In this document: in pieces, positions 42,490 through 53,485 of the stretch
How positions within the stretch are numbered: position 1 is the first letter of the stretch
Layout: the number at the start of each line of letters is the position of its first letter
Notes under the pieces: generated by a model
What the model was told of the DNA's origin: nothing
The model's database searches: none
Seen by the model: only the letters and a program-made list of their open reading frames with translations
DNA from: Candidatus Omnitrophota bacterium
Lineage (GTDB): Bacteria; Omnitrophota; Gorgyraeia; JAHIPI01
NCBI GenBank assembly: GCA_018894435.1
Contig: JAHIPI010000080.1
Span: 1 to 55,399 of the forward strand
Direction: 5' to 3'
Length of the DNA: 55,399 nt
Program-made: the position numbers and the translations under genes

Positions 42490-43227
42490 TCTTCGAAAAG
42501 CCAGATTTATGCCCTTAAGAACCAGGTTTTCGTCGACCTTATCTATGGATGAGCTTAACGGCGAGATGCGGCGGGCATTGCCGCCCGTGGCCACAACATA
42601 GAACTTTCGTCCAAATCTCTTTTTAAGCCGCGCGACCAACCCGTCGCACATCGCGGCATAGCCGTAGAAGGCGCCGCTTATCATGCTGTCTTTTGTGGTC
42701 TTTCCCAAGATGAAAGATGGTTTCTCAAGTCTGACCTTAGGTAGAAGCGCCGCTTTTTTCGAGAGGGCCTCAAGTGACATCTCCATACCTGGCACTATTA
42801 GCCCGCCGAGATACGCCCCTTTTTTCGAAACGACATCAAATGTTACCGCTGTCCCGAAATCTATTACTGTAACAGGCGATCTATGAGCGTACAGCGCGTG
42901 CGCGGCATAAGCGGCAACAAGCCTGTCCTGTCCCACTTGGCGGGGGTTCTTATATAAATTTTTTATCGGGACTTTAATATCTTTGCCCAGTATAAATACG
43001 TTGGAATTGAAATGCCTCTTTAAGAGCGGCATGAGCGTTCTTGTCACTTTAGGGACGACGCTGCATATGACTACTGCCTTTACATTAATACCCTTTGACT
43101 CTTTTTGGGCAAAGCTCTTATAGCCCTTCACCGCAGCCGTAGAAAGCCGCGTACTCTTTACGAGCCTGCTTCCTCTAAATAGCCCGAACGTTATATTGGT
43201 ATTTCCTATGTCTATCGCTACTACCAT
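42451..43227 (-). CDS. coaX: Type III pantothenate kinase
   Basis: First step of CoA synthesis. DIGNTNITFGLF is the ASKHA nucleotide-binding start, GQDRLVAAYAAHALY and VIDFGTAVTFDVV are the other signatures, and a later GG(L/M) segment is present. Length 258 is normal. The final ~13 residues are encoded by a dispersed palindromic repeat and are unlikely to be native to the family. It is followed by birA upstream, both cofactor genes. Confidence 0.94.
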   Translation of the reverse strand: MVVAIDIGNTNITFGLFRGSRLVKSTRLSTAAVKGYKSFAQKESKGINVKAVVICSVVPKVTRTLMPLLKRHFNSNVFILGKDIKVPIKNLYKNPRQVGQDRLVAAYAAHALYAHRSPVTVIDFGTAVTFDVVSKKGAYLGGLIVPGMEMSLEALSKKAALLPKVRLEKPSFILGKTTKDSMISGAFYGYAAMCDGLVARLKKRFGRKFYVVATGGNARRISPLSSSIDKVDENLVLKGINLAFRRGDRHLFSKNTNK

Positions 43228-43286
43228 ATTTATTACATCCCTGCAGCCTTCAGCTGAGAGCTGACGGCTGATAGCTGACAGCTAAC

Positions 43287-44255
43287 TTAATGCGCGATAA
43301 CCACATCACCCGACAGGATCCGCTTATGGAAACCGCTGTCTAAGCGCACTACGAGAGCGCCGTCATTATCCACATCTATGGCCTGCCCCTCTATTTTACC
43401 TTCGTGGCTATGCACCCTGACATGCCGGCCGAGCGTCTCTGAAAGATCACGCCATTCATCCCTTATCGGTTTGAATCCTTCCTTTTTAAAAAGCAAAATA
43501 TAGTGCTCTAGTTTCTCAAGGACTTTTTTAGCTAACTCTACTTTTGACACATCCGCATCAGATTCCTCGGAAAGCGTTGTAGAGCCTTTAGGCAAAAGAG
43601 ATATAGGATTATCTGCGTTTATACCTATGCCTACTACGAGAAAGTCCACCTTATCTTGCTCCGCTTTCATCTCCGTCAATATGCCGCATACCTTCTTGCC
43701 TCCTATTATGATGTCATTAGGCCATTTGATCAAAGCGGGTATGCGGGCTATTTCTCTTATTGAAGTACATACGGCAAGCGCTGAAGCCAGCGTTATCTTC
43801 GCAACCTCTTTCGGCTCTATATCAGGCCTTATGATACAGGAAAAATATATTCCGCCTTTAGGGGATACCCAGTGCCTGCCCTGCCTGCCCTTGCCTTTCT
43901 TTTGTCTTTCGGCAACGATTACCGTGCCTTCTTTTGCGCCATTTTCGGCCAATTTGTATGCAGTATCATTCGTTGAATCCAGCGAAGCGTAACTCAATAT
44001 GTTCTTGCCCAAAAACTTGGTCTTCAGATTATTTTTCAGCTCTTCCGGTATGAGCCGGTCGGGCCGGCCTGTTAATCTGTATCCCAGGTGCGGAGAGGCC
44101 TCAATATCATAACCGAGTGACCTTAGACTTTCTATATGCTTCCATATACTCGTTCTTGAAACGCCTATATCCCTGCTTATATCCTCGCCGGATACGTACG
44201 CGGCGCCGTATTTTTTAAAGATATGGAGTATTTTGTCGTCGATATTCATAGTCAT
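43287..44255 (-). CDS. birA: Biotin--protein ligase with HTH repressor domain
   Basis: Residues 1-62 are a winged helix (ISRDIGVSRTSIWKHIESL), and the ligase core has KGKGRQGRHWVSPKGGIYFSCII and KWPNDI. The C-terminal SH3-like domain ends the 322-residue protein. Such bifunctional BirA represses biotin genes; none are seen here. The start region lies in a 14-bp tandem repeat (44252-44279), and ATG at 44255 or 44249 are both possible; no clear ribosome site is left. Confidence 0.93.
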   Translation of the reverse strand: MTMNIDDKILHIFKKYGAAYVSGEDISRDIGVSRTSIWKHIESLRSLGYDIEASPHLGYRLTGRPDRLIPEELKNNLKTKFLGKNILSYASLDSTNDTAYKLAENGAKEGTVIVAERQKKGKGRQGRHWVSPKGGIYFSCIIRPDIEPKEVAKITLASALAVCTSIREIARIPALIKWPNDIIIGGKKVCGILTEMKAEQDKVDFLVVGIGINADNPISLLPKGSTTLSEESDADVSKVELAKKVLEKLEHYILLFKKEGFKPIRDEWRDLSETLGRHVRVHSHEGKIEGQAIDVDNDGALVVRLDSGFHKRILSGDVVIAH

Positions 44256-44320
44256 CTTGGGGTCATCATCTTGGGGTCAGACCCTCGTTATGTTAACTAC
44301 AGCAGTTAGGGTCTGACCCC
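44252..44320. repeat. Tandem 14-mers plus GGGGTCAGACCC hairpin at birA/uvrB
   Basis: TCATCTTGGGGTCA is repeated in tandem (44252-44265, 44266-44279). GGGGTCAGACCCT (44273-44285) and its exact complement (44308-44320) form a hairpin with a 22-nt loop. The uvrB stop codon overlaps the right arm. A second copy of the left arm and loop lies at 47251-47279. Confidence 0.85.
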
Positions 44321-46282
44321 ATACTCGCCTTTCAGCTTAACGATCTGGTCTCGCAGCACCGTCGCTCTTTCAAAATTGAGATTACGCGCCGCAAGCTCCA
44401 TATCATGTTCAAGTTCCGATATGACTTCCAGGATATCGTTTGTATTTTCGTCAGCGCCGGTCGCCTCAAGGGCCATCTCCTTTGCCCTGGCATGCGATTC
44501 AATACCCTCTTTTATCGCCTTCTTTACTGTTTGAGGTGTTATCTTATGCTCTTTGTTATAGGCAAGCTGCTTTACCCGCCGTCTTTGGCTTTCCAAAATT
44601 GCCCTAGACATAGAATCTGTAATATTATCGGCGTATAAAATCACTTTTCCGTTAATATTACGCGCTGCCCTCCCCGCTACCTGTATAAGGGATGTCTGGC
44701 TCCTTAAAAATCCTTCTTTGTCGGCATCAAGCACGGCCACAAGCGATACTTCCGGCAGATCTATTCCTTCTCGCAGTAAATTTATCCCCACGAGGCAGTC
44801 AAATTTATTAAGCCGGAGGTCTCTCAATATCTCTACTCTCTCTATGGCGTTCAATTCCGAATGGATATACTTCACTCTTATACCGGCGTCTTTAAGGTAA
44901 GACGCCAGATCCTCGGACATGCGCTTGGTAAGCGTCGTAACTAGTACGCGTTCACCGCGCTCGGCCCTATTTTCTATCTCCCGTATAAGGTCTTCTATCT
45001 CACCAATGCTCGGCCTGACCGTTATCTCAGGATCCACAATCCCTGTCGGCCTTATGATCTGTTCCGCCACGACGCTCGCTTTTGAAAGTTCGTAATCAGC
45101 CGGGGTGGCCGACGCAAATACCATCTGTTTCGCAAGCGTATCAAATTCATCAAATTTTAACGGCCTGTTATCAAGCGCCGAAGGCAATCTGAATCCGTAT
45201 TCAACAAGCGTATTTTTCCGCGAACGGTCGCCTTCGTACATTCCGCGTATCTGCGGAACGGTAACGTGCGACTCGTCTATTATGACCAAAAAATCTTCCG
45301 GAAAATAGTCTATGAGGCAGGATGGCCGCGACCCGGCGGGCCTCTCCGAAAGATGCCTCGAGTAATTCTCTATTCCGTTACAATAACCCAGCTCCTTCAG
45401 CATCTCCATGTCATAATTTGTCCTGGATTCAAGCCGCTGGGCCTCGAGCAGCTTATTCTGCTTGAAGAGCTCCGAAAGCCGCTCTTTCAGTTCCGCTTTT
45501 ATGGAGACTATTGCCCTCTCCACCTTGTCTTGGGTAGTAACAAAATGTTTGGCCGGGTAAATAGCGATTTTATCTATTTCGGATATCGTCCTTCCGGTAA
45601 GAGGATCTATCTCTCTAAGCCGCTCTATACTGTCGCCGGAAAGCTCCAGTCTTATCGCCTGATTTTCATAGGCGGGAAATATTTCTATTGTTCCGCCTCT
45701 TACGCGAAACCTGCCTCTTTGGAAATCCACGTCGTTTCGGGAATAATGAATATCAACGAGTTTCTTTAAGATATCGTCTCTTCCGACTTTTTCCCCTTTT
45801 TTCAAAAATACCATAAGTGCGGCGTAATCTTCCGGGGAACCGAGGCCGTATATGCAGGAGACGCTTGCCACTATTATTACATCATCTCGCGACATTAGGG
45901 CGCTTGTAGCCGAAAGGCGCAATTTATCTATCTCATCGTTGATAGAGGCGTCCTTCTCTATATAAGTATCGGTTTGCGGGACGTAGGCCTCCGGTTGATA
46001 ATAGTCATAGTAGCTTACAAAATATTCCACTGCATTTTCGGGAAAGAGCTCTTTAAATTCACTGTAAAGCTGCGCCGCAAGTGTCTTATTATGCGACATA
46101 ACGAGTACAGGCTTCCCGATATTATTTATAACATGCGCCAATGTAAATGTCTTGCCGGAACCCGTCACCCCGAGAAGCGCCTGGTAACGGTTGCCTTTTC
46201 GGATACCATCCGTAAGTTTTTTTATGGCCTGCGGCTGGTCACCTTGCGGTGTTAGATTGCTTGTTAATTTAAAGTTTGTCAT
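44306..46282 (-). CDS. uvrB: Excinuclease ABC subunit B
   Basis: Nucleotide excision repair helicase-like subunit. Walker A is GVTGSGKTF, the beta-hairpin is [12 protein letters not shown], and the UVR domain at the end ([25 protein letters not shown]) contacts UvrC. Length 658 is normal. The last four residues, GVRP, are encoded by a GGGGTCAGACCC repeat. The ATG follows a repeat hairpin and has little ribosome-site sequence. Confidence 0.97.
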   Translation of the reverse strand: MTNFKLTSNLTPQGDQPQAIKKLTDGIRKGNRYQALLGVTGSGKTFTLAHVINNIGKPVLVMSHNKTLAAQLYSEFKELFPENAVEYFVSYYDYYQPEAYVPQTDTYIEKDASINDEIDKLRLSATSALMSRDDVIIVASVSCIYGLGSPEDYAALMVFLKKGEKVGRDDILKKLVDIHYSRNDVDFQRGRFRVRGGTIEIFPAYENQAIRLELSGDSIERLREIDPLTGRTISEIDKIAIYPAKHFVTTQDKVERAIVSIKAELKERLSELFKQNKLLEAQRLESRTNYDMEMLKELGYCNGIENYSRHLSERPAGSRPSCLIDYFPEDFLVIIDESHVTVPQIRGMYEGDRSRKNTLVEYGFRLPSALDNRPLKFDEFDTLAKQMVFASATPADYELSKASVVAEQIIRPTGIVDPEITVRPSIGEIEDLIREIENRAERGERVLVTTLTKRMSEDLASYLKDAGIRVKYIHSELNAIERVEILRDLRLNKFDCLVGINLLREGIDLPEVSLVAVLDADKEGFLRSQTSLIQVAGRAARNINGKVILYADNITDSMSRAILESQRRRVKQLAYNKEHKITPQTVKKAIKEGIESHARAKEMALEATGADENTNDILEVISELEHDMELAARNLNFERATVLRDQIVKLKGEYGVRP

Positions 46283-46290
46283 TTTAAAGG

Positions 46291-46359
46291 AAAAAAGGGG
46301 ACAGGCTACTTTTTTATGTTTGCGGTAACAAGCTGAAAAAGTAGCCTGTCCCCTTTTTT
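46291..46359. terminator. 24-bp perfect hairpin between nadC and uvrB
   Basis: Arms 46291-46314 and 46336-46359 (core AAGGGGACAGGCTACTTTTT) are perfect complements over 24 bp with A- and T-tracts at the outer ends, so it can work in both directions. The same GGGGACAGGC core appears at coaX. It begins 2 bp from the nadC stop codon. Confidence 0.85.
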
Positions 46360-46360
46360 T

Positions 46361-47242
46361 TTAAATTACATCCAGCGAGAAGTCCAGCGAAGAAGCGGAA
46401 TGCGTGAGAGCGCCTATGGAAATCCTGTCCACGCCGGTCTTGGCGTATTCCTCAACATTATCCAGAGTAATGCCGCCGGAGGCCTCTATTTTAACCTGCC
46501 TCGCCCGTACGCCGCCGGCGTTTCGTATCTTGACTGCCTCTTTTATGCCCTCCGGCGGCATATTGTCCAGCATTATAATATCGGCGCCCGCGGAAAGCGC
46601 TTCTTCAAACTCCGCTATATTGCGGACCTCTATTTCGACCTTCACATTCTTCTGTACCCTCTTTTTTACCGTCTCGATCGCATCTTTTATAATGAGAGTG
46701 GCTTTGGCATTGGGCCTCAATTCTTTTAATGCCGCCAGATGATTATCTTTTATCAGGACCTGATCAAACAGGCCAAACCTGTGATTCTTTCCGCCGCCGA
46801 CTACCACCGCATATCTGTCTATGTGGCGCATATTTGGCGTGGTCTTTCTTGTGTCCATAATATCCGCATTATACTTCTTTACTCTATCTACGAATTTCTT
46901 TGTGATAGTCGCCACTCCGCTCGAACGGCCAAGCAGATTAAGCACAACCCTTTCGCCCTTAAGTATAGAGGCCGCCGGCCCTTCTAAATAGCAAACCGCT
47001 TTCCCGGGTTCGATAAGATCGCCGTCTTTGGCATTAAATCTGATCCTGAGTTCCGTATCAAGAAAGCCGTAGGCCATCTCTATAAGAGGCAGGCCCGCGA
47101 GGACGCCGCTTGACTTTGATACGATATCGGCTTTGACCTTAAGGTTGGAAGGGATGAGGAATGTCGTCGTAATATCCATCCTGCCTATGTCTTCTTTTAG
47201 CGCGTTCTTTATAATATCTATTATTTTATCTTTTTCGAGCAT
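46361..47242 (-). CDS. nadC: Nicotinate-nucleotide pyrophosphorylase (carboxylating)
   Basis: De novo NAD synthesis: quinolinate plus PRPP gives nicotinate mononucleotide. ALKEDIGRMDITT, ILKGERVVLNLLGRSSGVAT and DTRKTTPNMRHIDRYAV are family signatures, and EASGGITLDNVEEYAKTGVD closes the barrel. Length 293 is normal. nadA and nadB are not adjacent. The start lies 8 bp from a repeat and has no strong ribosome site. Confidence 0.96.
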   Translation of the reverse strand: MLEKDKIIDIIKNALKEDIGRMDITTTFLIPSNLKVKADIVSKSSGVLAGLPLIEMAYGFLDTELRIRFNAKDGDLIEPGKAVCYLEGPAASILKGERVVLNLLGRSSGVATITKKFVDRVKKYNADIMDTRKTTPNMRHIDRYAVVVGGGKNHRFGLFDQVLIKDNHLAALKELRPNAKATLIIKDAIETVKKRVQKNVKVEIEVRNIAEFEEALSAGADIIMLDNMPPEGIKEAVKIRNAGGVRARQVKIEASGGITLDNVEEYAKTGVDRISIGALTHSASSLDFSLDVI

Positions 47243-47250
47243 ATTTTTCT

Positions 47251-47305
47251 GGGGTCAGACCCTCGTTATGTTAACTACATTGCTGATTGCTGAGGGTCTG
47301 CCCCC
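47251..47305. repeat. GGGGTCAGACCC hairpin, second copy
   Basis: The first 29 bases (47251-47279) are identical to 44273-44301. The right arm AGGGTCTGCCCCC (47293-47305) is imperfect, and the loop is longer. It lies between rluB and nadC, directly before the nadC start. Confidence 0.85.
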
Positions 47306-47324
47306 CCTCTCGCGATACAATTTA

Positions 47325-48032
47325 CTACAACGCTTTTAATTTTCTTACTTCCTCGCTGGTTAAATGGCGAAAATCGCCGCGCCTCGTATTGCCCAGCTGC
47401 AAAAATTCGTACGATACCCTTTCCAGGTTCTTTATGGGATGGCCGAGAAAAAGAAACATGTTCCTTATCTGCCGTTTTCTGCCCTCGTGTATCTCTATAA
47501 AGAGCTCTGTCCTATTTTCGTCGCTTCGTATGATCTCTATTTTAGCCGGCGCAGTTTTGCGGCCGTCAATGTACATACCCCTTTCAAGTATATGTACCTT
47601 TTTTTCGACTACCTTTCTCTCGCAGGTCAGCTTGTAACGCTTCCGCACCTCAAATCTGGGATGAGTCAACCTGTATGTAAGTTCGCCGTCATTAGTCAAA
47701 AGTAATAGGCCGGTTGTATCTTTATCGAGGCGCCCGACGGAATGGAGCCTGCTTAACGCCCTAGGCAGCAAGTCAAAAACGGTCTCCCGCTCTTCAGGGT
47801 CCGATTTTGATGTAATCACTCCCTTCGGCTTATTGAGCAATATATAGATCTTTTTTGTTTTGCTCTTTAATTCTTTACCGCCTACCGCGATATCGTCGGT
47901 ATCCGGATTGACCGCATAACCCCTCTCCCGGATAATCTTACCGTTAACAGTGACTATACCCTGTTCTATTATAGAAGCCGCTTTTCTGCGGGAAGCAACG
48001 CCCTGGCGCGAAATCGCGACTTGTAAGCGCAT
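47325..48032 (-). CDS. rluB: Pseudouridine synthase of the RsuA/RluB/E/F family
   Basis: S4 RNA-binding domain (residues 1-60) followed by the synthase core; the catalytic Asp is in GRLDKDTTGLLLLTNDGEL. KPKGVITSKSDP is the conserved start of the core. The S4 domain and 235-residue length suit RluB (U2605 of 23S rRNA), though RsuA cannot be excluded. Confidence 0.92.
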   Translation of the reverse strand: MRLQVAISRQGVASRRKAASIIEQGIVTVNGKIIRERGYAVNPDTDDIAVGGKELKSKTKKIYILLNKPKGVITSKSDPEERETVFDLLPRALSRLHSVGRLDKDTTGLLLLTNDGELTYRLTHPRFEVRKRYKLTCERKVVEKKVHILERGMYIDGRKTAPAKIEIIRSDENRTELFIEIHEGRKRQIRNMFLFLGHPIKNLERVSYEFLQLGNTRRGDFRHLTSEEVRKLKAL

Positions 48033-48033
48033 A

Positions 48034-50670
48034 TCATGCCTCTATATCTTTCAGGTTCTCTTCCAGGCGTTTCAGGGTGCTTTCGAGTTCCGACTTGGAG
48101 AGCTTATTCCTCTCTACTATTTCGGCCGGAGCCCTGGCAATAAAATTCTTATCCTTCAGCCTCGCCTCCAGCGACCCCATGTTCTTCTTTACCTCATCAC
48201 GCTTCTTTTTCAGCCGTACTGACTCTTTTTCAAAATCTATTACACCTTCGAGCGGAATATATACCTCCGCGACTTTTGAAGGTGCATATGCCGAATGCGC
48301 GGGTTTTTTGAGGCCTTTTCCATATTCAAGTGACTTCAAACGGCACAATCTCTTTATGTAGCCGTCAAATTCTTTTAATACGGCGCCTGTTTCCGGCTTC
48401 TTATACGAAAGAACGGCGCTTACCTCTGCCTTAGCGTCTATATTCCATTCCGCGCGTATATTTCTTATAGCGGTTATGATTTCTATTATATCGGCCACGC
48501 TTTCTTCCAGCTCCTTCGATATAAATTGTTTCTGCACATGCGGCCATGAGCTTGCCATGACCGGCCCTTCGTTGTGGGGCAGGTTCTGCCAGATCTCCTC
48601 GGTGATAAACGGCATAAAAGGGTGCAGTATCCTAAGCGACTTCTCAAGGACCTTATACAGGATGACCTGTGTCGCTTCATCCTGCTGCGTAAGCTTGGAA
48701 AATTCTATATACCAATCGCAGAAATCATGCCAGAAGAATTCATAGATACGGCTTGCGGCGTCATTTAAGCGGTATTGGTCGATGTTCTTTTGCACATCTG
48801 AAAGTGCCGAATAATAACGGCTCAAAATCCATCTGTCCGCTATGCTCAGTTTTTTATCACCGGCGTAAACGCATAGGTCGACTTTTATATCACTCTTCAA
48901 GACGGTTAATATATAGCGCGAGGCGTTCCAGATTTTGTTTGCGAAGTTCCTTCCTATTTCAAACTTCTTCGGCGATAAAAAGACATCCTGGCCCGTAGCC
49001 GTGATAGATATGATGCTGAACCTGAGGGCATCGGCCCCGAAATTTTCTATTACCTCAAGCGGATCTATTATATTCCCCAAAGATTTGGACATCTTTGTGC
49101 CGGTATCATCTCTCACGGTGCCGTGTATATAAACATCTTTAAACGGTATCTCTTTTTTGAATTCGAGGCCCGCCATTATCATGCGCGCTACCCAGAAAAA
49201 TATTATCTCCTGCGCAGTTATAAGGGCGTTGGTAGGATAAAAATATTTCAGGTCCTTCGATTCGTCCGGCCAGTAAAAAGTCGCGAATGGCCATAGCCAC
49301 GACGAGAACCACGTATCAAGTACATCGGGATCCTGCTCGATCACACTTGAGGCGCATTTTGGGCATTTTTCCGGCCTGACTCTGGAAACGATAACGCCTT
49401 TTTCGCATTCCTTGCAATAATATACCGGGATCCTGTGCCCCCACCATATCTGGCGCGAGATACACCAGTCCTGTATATCATTCATCCAGTTTAAATATAC
49501 CTTTGTCCAGCGCGCCGGATGGAATTTGACCTTCCCTTTTTTTACCACTTCTATGGCCGGTTTTGCCAGGGGTTTCATTTTTACGAACCACTGCTTCGAA
49601 AGATACGGCTCAATAATAGTATGGCAGCGATAGCAATGACCGGCAGAAAGATTATGCGATTCCACCTTTTCGAGAAGCCCTTTCTCTTTCAGGTCCTCCA
49701 ATATGACTTCCCGCGCCTCAAACCTATCCATATCTTTATAGTCGCCGGCATTATCATTCATCCGGCCGTCCGGATGCATAACGTTTATGAACTGAAGCTT
49801 ATGTTTTTTTCCGAGCGCGTAGTCATTGGGGTCGTGGGCGGGAGTAACTTTAACGGCGCCCGTTCCGAATTTGGCGTCGACCATAGGATCGGATATCAGT
49901 TTTATCTCACGTTCCATTAGGGGCAGGATAAGCGACTTTCCTATCAGTTTCTTATAGCGCTTGTCTTTCGGATTTACCGCTACGGCCGTATCGCCAAGCA
50001 TCGTCTCGGGCCGCGTAGTCGCTACCACTACAAACTCGCGCGGATCATCTTTTAAGGGATAGCGAAGGTAATACAAATGGCCCTGCAGTTCTCTATGGGG
50101 CGCTTCCTCATCCGATAAGGCGGTGTGGCAGCGGGGGCACCAGTTAATAATATAGTTCCCCTGATATATGAGGCCCTTTTCGTACAGCCTGACGAAGACT
50201 TCTGTTACTGCCTTTGAATATGCATCGTCCATCGTAAAACGCGCACGCGGCCAATCGCAGGACGAGCCCAGCTTTTTGAGCTGTTTTATTATGGTAGAGC
50301 CGTATTCTTCCTTCCATTGCCATACCTTTTCTATGAACTTTTCGCGGCCCAGATCCTGGCGCTTAAGCCCTTCTTTTGCCAGGCTCTTTTCCACGACATT
50401 TTGCGTCGCTATGCCAGCGTGGTCGGTCCCGGGCATCCAAAGCGCCTCATGCCCCTGCATCCTCTTAAACCTGATCAATATATCCTGTATCGTGTTATTG
50501 AGGGCATGGCCCATGTGAAGTATGCCGGTAATGTTTGGCGGGGGAATAACTATGCAATAGGGCTTCTTCTTGAGATCGACACGTGCCGTAAAAAGCCCCT
50601 TCTCTTCCCAGAGCTTGTATATCTTCTCTTCTATTTCTTTTGGATTATATGTCTTGGAGAGCTCTTTCAT
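48034..50670 (-). CDS. valS: Valine--tRNA ligase
   Basis: Class I synthetase with editing domain. The HIGH motif is HMGH in ILHMGHALNN, KMSKS is in TKMSKSLGNII. Zinc ribbon CKECEKG...CPKC is inserted in the core, and the last ~70 residues form the ValRS coiled coil. Length 878 is normal. It lies 1 bp from rluB and 8 bp from cimA. Confidence 0.97.
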   Translation of the reverse strand: MKELSKTYNPKEIEEKIYKLWEEKGLFTARVDLKKKPYCIVIPPPNITGILHMGHALNNTIQDILIRFKRMQGHEALWMPGTDHAGIATQNVVEKSLAKEGLKRQDLGREKFIEKVWQWKEEYGSTIIKQLKKLGSSCDWPRARFTMDDAYSKAVTEVFVRLYEKGLIYQGNYIINWCPRCHTALSDEEAPHRELQGHLYYLRYPLKDDPREFVVVATTRPETMLGDTAVAVNPKDKRYKKLIGKSLILPLMEREIKLISDPMVDAKFGTGAVKVTPAHDPNDYALGKKHKLQFINVMHPDGRMNDNAGDYKDMDRFEAREVILEDLKEKGLLEKVESHNLSAGHCYRCHTIIEPYLSKQWFVKMKPLAKPAIEVVKKGKVKFHPARWTKVYLNWMNDIQDWCISRQIWWGHRIPVYYCKECEKGVIVSRVRPEKCPKCASSVIEQDPDVLDTWFSSWLWPFATFYWPDESKDLKYFYPTNALITAQEIIFFWVARMIMAGLEFKKEIPFKDVYIHGTVRDDTGTKMSKSLGNIIDPLEVIENFGADALRFSIISITATGQDVFLSPKKFEIGRNFANKIWNASRYILTVLKSDIKVDLCVYAGDKKLSIADRWILSRYYSALSDVQKNIDQYRLNDAASRIYEFFWHDFCDWYIEFSKLTQQDEATQVILYKVLEKSLRILHPFMPFITEEIWQNLPHNEGPVMASSWPHVQKQFISKELEESVADIIEIITAIRNIRAEWNIDAKAEVSAVLSYKKPETGAVLKEFDGYIKRLCRLKSLEYGKGLKKPAHSAYAPSKVAEVYIPLEGVIDFEKESVRLKKKRDEVKKNMGSLEARLKDKNFIARAPAEIVERNKLSKSELESTLKRLEENLKDIEA

Positions 50671-50678
50671 TAAAGCTA

Positions 50679-52247
50679 TTACACCTTGTCTTTCATCAAT
50701 TTATACTCGATGCTATCGACAAGCGCTACCCAGCTCGCCTCTATGATATTCTCCGAGACTCCTATGGTCCACCAGGAATCTTTCGTGTCCTCGGACTGAA
50801 TAAGCACGCGAACCTTTGCCGCGGTACCTGCCTTTTCGTCGAGAACGCGGACCTTAAAATCGGAAAGGCGCATTTCTTTTAAGGAAGGATAAAAAGAGGT
50901 CAGCGCCTTCCTGAGCGCGTTATCCAGCGCGTTTACGGGGCCGTCTCCGATGGCGGCGGTATGCTCCATCTTTCCGCCGACCTTAATCTTCATCGTCGCC
51001 TCAGAAGTCATCCTGCCGCTTCTCTTCTTTTCGATTATAACCCTGAAGTCCTCAAGCCGGAAGAAGGATTTAAATGCCTTCATCGCCCGTTTCATCAAAA
51101 GGTTAAAAGACGCCTCTGCCGATTCAAATTGATAGCCCTCGTGCTCCAGCGACTGGATCAGTTTCAGAATCTTCTTTGTCTTCGGGCTCTCTTTTTCAAG
51201 CTCAATATCCATCTCCTTCGCCTTGCTTAAGATCGTCGACTTTCCGGATAATTCGGAAATTAAAAGGCGCCGCCTATTGCCCACAAGCGCCGGGTCTAGG
51301 TGTTCATACGTCTTGGGATTCTTCATGATGGCATTTATGTGAACCCCTGCTTTGTGCGCAAAGGCGCTCATTCCCACAAAGGGCTGGTTAGGCATCTGTT
51401 TCATATTGCTGACTTCGGAAACAAACCTTGAGACCTCTGTCAGTTCTTTAAGCTGCGAATCGGAAACGCAATCTATGCCTAACTTCGATTTCATAATCGC
51501 GATAATCGATACAAGATTGGCGTTGCCGCATCTTTCCCCATAACCGTTAATGGTGCCCTGGACGTGAGTACAGCCGCAATGAATAGCCATGCCCGAGACT
51601 GAAACCGCGCAATCAGCATCATTATGCGCGTGAATACCGAGCGGTGTCGTGCAATGAGCTTTTACTTCATTGATGATCTTTTGAGCTTCGAAAGAAAGCA
51701 GCCCCCCATTTGTATCGCAAAGGACAAGCGAGTCCGCTCCACCTTCTTCTGCTGCCTTCAGGCATTTAAGCGCGTAAGCGGGATTGGCCTTATAGCCGTC
51801 GAAAAAGTGCTCCGCGTCAAATATCACTTCCTTCCCTTTTGATTTCAGGAAGGCCACGCTGTCGCGGATCATATTCAGATTTTCGTCGAGAGTCGTTCCC
51901 AAAACATCCGTAACTTGCAGGTCCCAGCTCTTACCGAAAATAGTCACAACCTTTGTGTCCGCCTTGATAAGCCCCTTTAGTATCGTATCGTCGGCGGCTC
52001 TTACTTTAGGCCTTCTCGTAGATCCGAACGCGACGATTTTTGCATTCTTAAAACGCACGTTCTTTACTTTTTTAAAAAACTCGACGTCTTTGGGGTTGGC
52101 CCCCGGCCATCCGCCTTCAATATAATGGATGCCCAGCTCATCCAGTTTTTGGGCGATCCTCAATTTATCGATGACCGAGAAAGAGATGCCCTCAGTCTGC
52201 GCTCCGTCGCGCAAGGTAGTATCGTATAGCTTAACTTTGGCTGTCAT
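50679..52247 (-). CDS. cimA: (R)-citramalate synthase
   Basis: Condenses acetyl-CoA with pyruvate to citramalate, the threonine-independent route to isoleucine. [22 protein letters not shown] and [16 protein letters not shown] separate CimA from LeuA, and [13 protein letters not shown] holds the metal His pair. The C-terminal LeuA regulatory domain (about 400-522) is present, so feedback control is likely. It overlaps lysC by 4 bp, and valS is next, an amino-acid-themed run. Confidence 0.93.
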   Translation of the reverse strand: MTAKVKLYDTTLRDGAQTEGISFSVIDKLRIAQKLDELGIHYIEGGWPGANPKDVEFFKKVKNVRFKNAKIVAFGSTRRPKVRAADDTILKGLIKADTKVVTIFGKSWDLQVTDVLGTTLDENLNMIRDSVAFLKSKGKEVIFDAEHFFDGYKANPAYALKCLKAAEEGGADSLVLCDTNGGLLSFEAQKIINEVKAHCTTPLGIHAHNDADCAVSVSGMAIHCGCTHVQGTINGYGERCGNANLVSIIAIMKSKLGIDCVSDSQLKELTEVSRFVSEVSNMKQMPNQPFVGMSAFAHKAGVHINAIMKNPKTYEHLDPALVGNRRRLLISELSGKSTILSKAKEMDIELEKESPKTKKILKLIQSLEHEGYQFESAEASFNLLMKRAMKAFKSFFRLEDFRVIIEKKRSGRMTSEATMKIKVGGKMEHTAAIGDGPVNALDNALRKALTSFYPSLKEMRLSDFKVRVLDEKAGTAAKVRVLIQSEDTKDSWWTIGVSENIIEASWVALVDSIEYKLMKDKV

Positions 52248-53485
52248 AAGCGTTCCTTTTTTACCGCTTTTTTACCGAGTTTAAATGCGCTGTGTATGGC
52301 GCGAACGGCCTCAATGGCCTTCTTCTTTTCAATAACGCAGGATATCTTGATTTCACTGGTTGATATCATCTCTATATTGACCCTTTTTGATGCCAGCGCA
52401 TCAAACATTTTTGCTGCCACCCCGGCATGCGTCTTCATACCTATCCCGACGACCGATACCTTTGCTATGTTTCTATCCGAGGTAACGCCCTTGGCGCCTA
52501 TGGCTTTAGATATCTCTTTTGATACCCTAAGAGTCTTCTGGAGATCTCCTTCTCCCACCGTAAAAGATACGTCCGTCGCGCCGGTCCGGGATATGTTTTG
52601 TATTATCATGTCTATGTTTATATTCTCATTGGCCAGCCTTTTGAATATTCTGGCAGCGATTCCCGGCTTGTCCGGGACATCGCAAATAGTCACCTTTGCC
52701 TCGCTCTTATTCAACGTAACTCCGCTGACTAAAGCCTTCTCCATCATTTTAGCCTCCCCTGAGATAATCGTCCCTTTTTTGTTATTAAAACTTGACCTTA
52801 CATGGAGCGGTATATTAAATTTACTGGCAAGTTCAATGCTCCTCGGATGCATGACCTGGGCCCCCAAAGACGCCATCTCGAGCATCTCCTCGTAACTTAT
52901 CCTTTCAAGCTTGGCGGCATTCTTTACTATCCGGGGATCGGTCGTGTATATGCCGTCAACGTCGGTATATATCTCGCAGACCTTGGCTTTTAGCGCCTTC
53001 GCTAATGCTACCGCTGTAGTATCCGAACCTCCGCGGCCCAGAGTAGTGATATCCTTTTCTTCCGTGATCCCCTGGAATCCCGCGACTATGACGATCTTCC
53101 CTTTCTTTAGTTCCTTAACTATCCTTGCGACATCAACGTCTATTATCCGCGCCTTGGTGTGAGAGGAGTCCGTAATTATGCCGACCTGAGCGCCCGTGAA
53201 AGATATCGCCTCCTCATTCAGATTGTGTATGGCCATAGCCAGGAGCGCTACGGAGATCTGCTCTCCGGTGGCCATAAGCATATCCATTTCACGCTCAGCC
53301 GGCGATGTTGCGATTGAACGGGAAAGCCGTATAAGTTCATCGGTGGTATCGCCCTGGGCGCTGACTACCACTACCATTTCAAATCCCCGGCGTTTATAAC
53401 TTATTATACGTTTTGCCACCCTGATGACACATTCGGCATTTGCAACGCTGGAACCACCGTATTTCTGGACAACTATGTTATGCAT
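52244..53485 (-). CDS. lysC: Aspartate kinase
   Basis: First step of the lysine, threonine and methionine pathways. [11 protein letters not shown] is the N-terminal signature, [13 protein letters not shown] the nucleotide loop, and two ACT domains occupy about 265-400, so allosteric control by an amino acid is expected. Length 413 is normal for the monofunctional enzyme. It overlaps cimA (4 bp) and cstA (8 bp). Confidence 0.95.
   Translation of the reverse strand: MHNIVVQKYGGSSVANAECVIRVAKRIISYKRRGFEMVVVVSAQGDTTDELIRLSRSIATSPAEREMDMLMATGEQISVALLAMAIHNLNEEAISFTGAQVGIITDSSHTKARIIDVDVARIVKELKKGKIVIVAGFQGITEEKDITTLGRGGSDTTAVALAKALKAKVCEIYTDVDGIYTTDPRIVKNAAKLERISYEEMLEMASLGAQVMHPRSIELASKFNIPLHVRSSFNNKKGTIISGEAKMMEKALVSGVTLNKSEAKVTICDVPDKPGIAARIFKRLANENINIDMIIQNISRTGATDVSFTVGEGDLQKTLRVSKEISKAIGAKGVTSDRNIAKVSVVGIGMKTHAGVAAKMFDALASKRVNIEMISTSEIKISCVIEKKKAIEAVRAIHSAFKLGKKAVKKERL

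Noticed and set aside
44306-44320. Frameshifted or truncated uvrB
   Set aside because: The UVR domain is complete; only the last few residues derive from the repeat.
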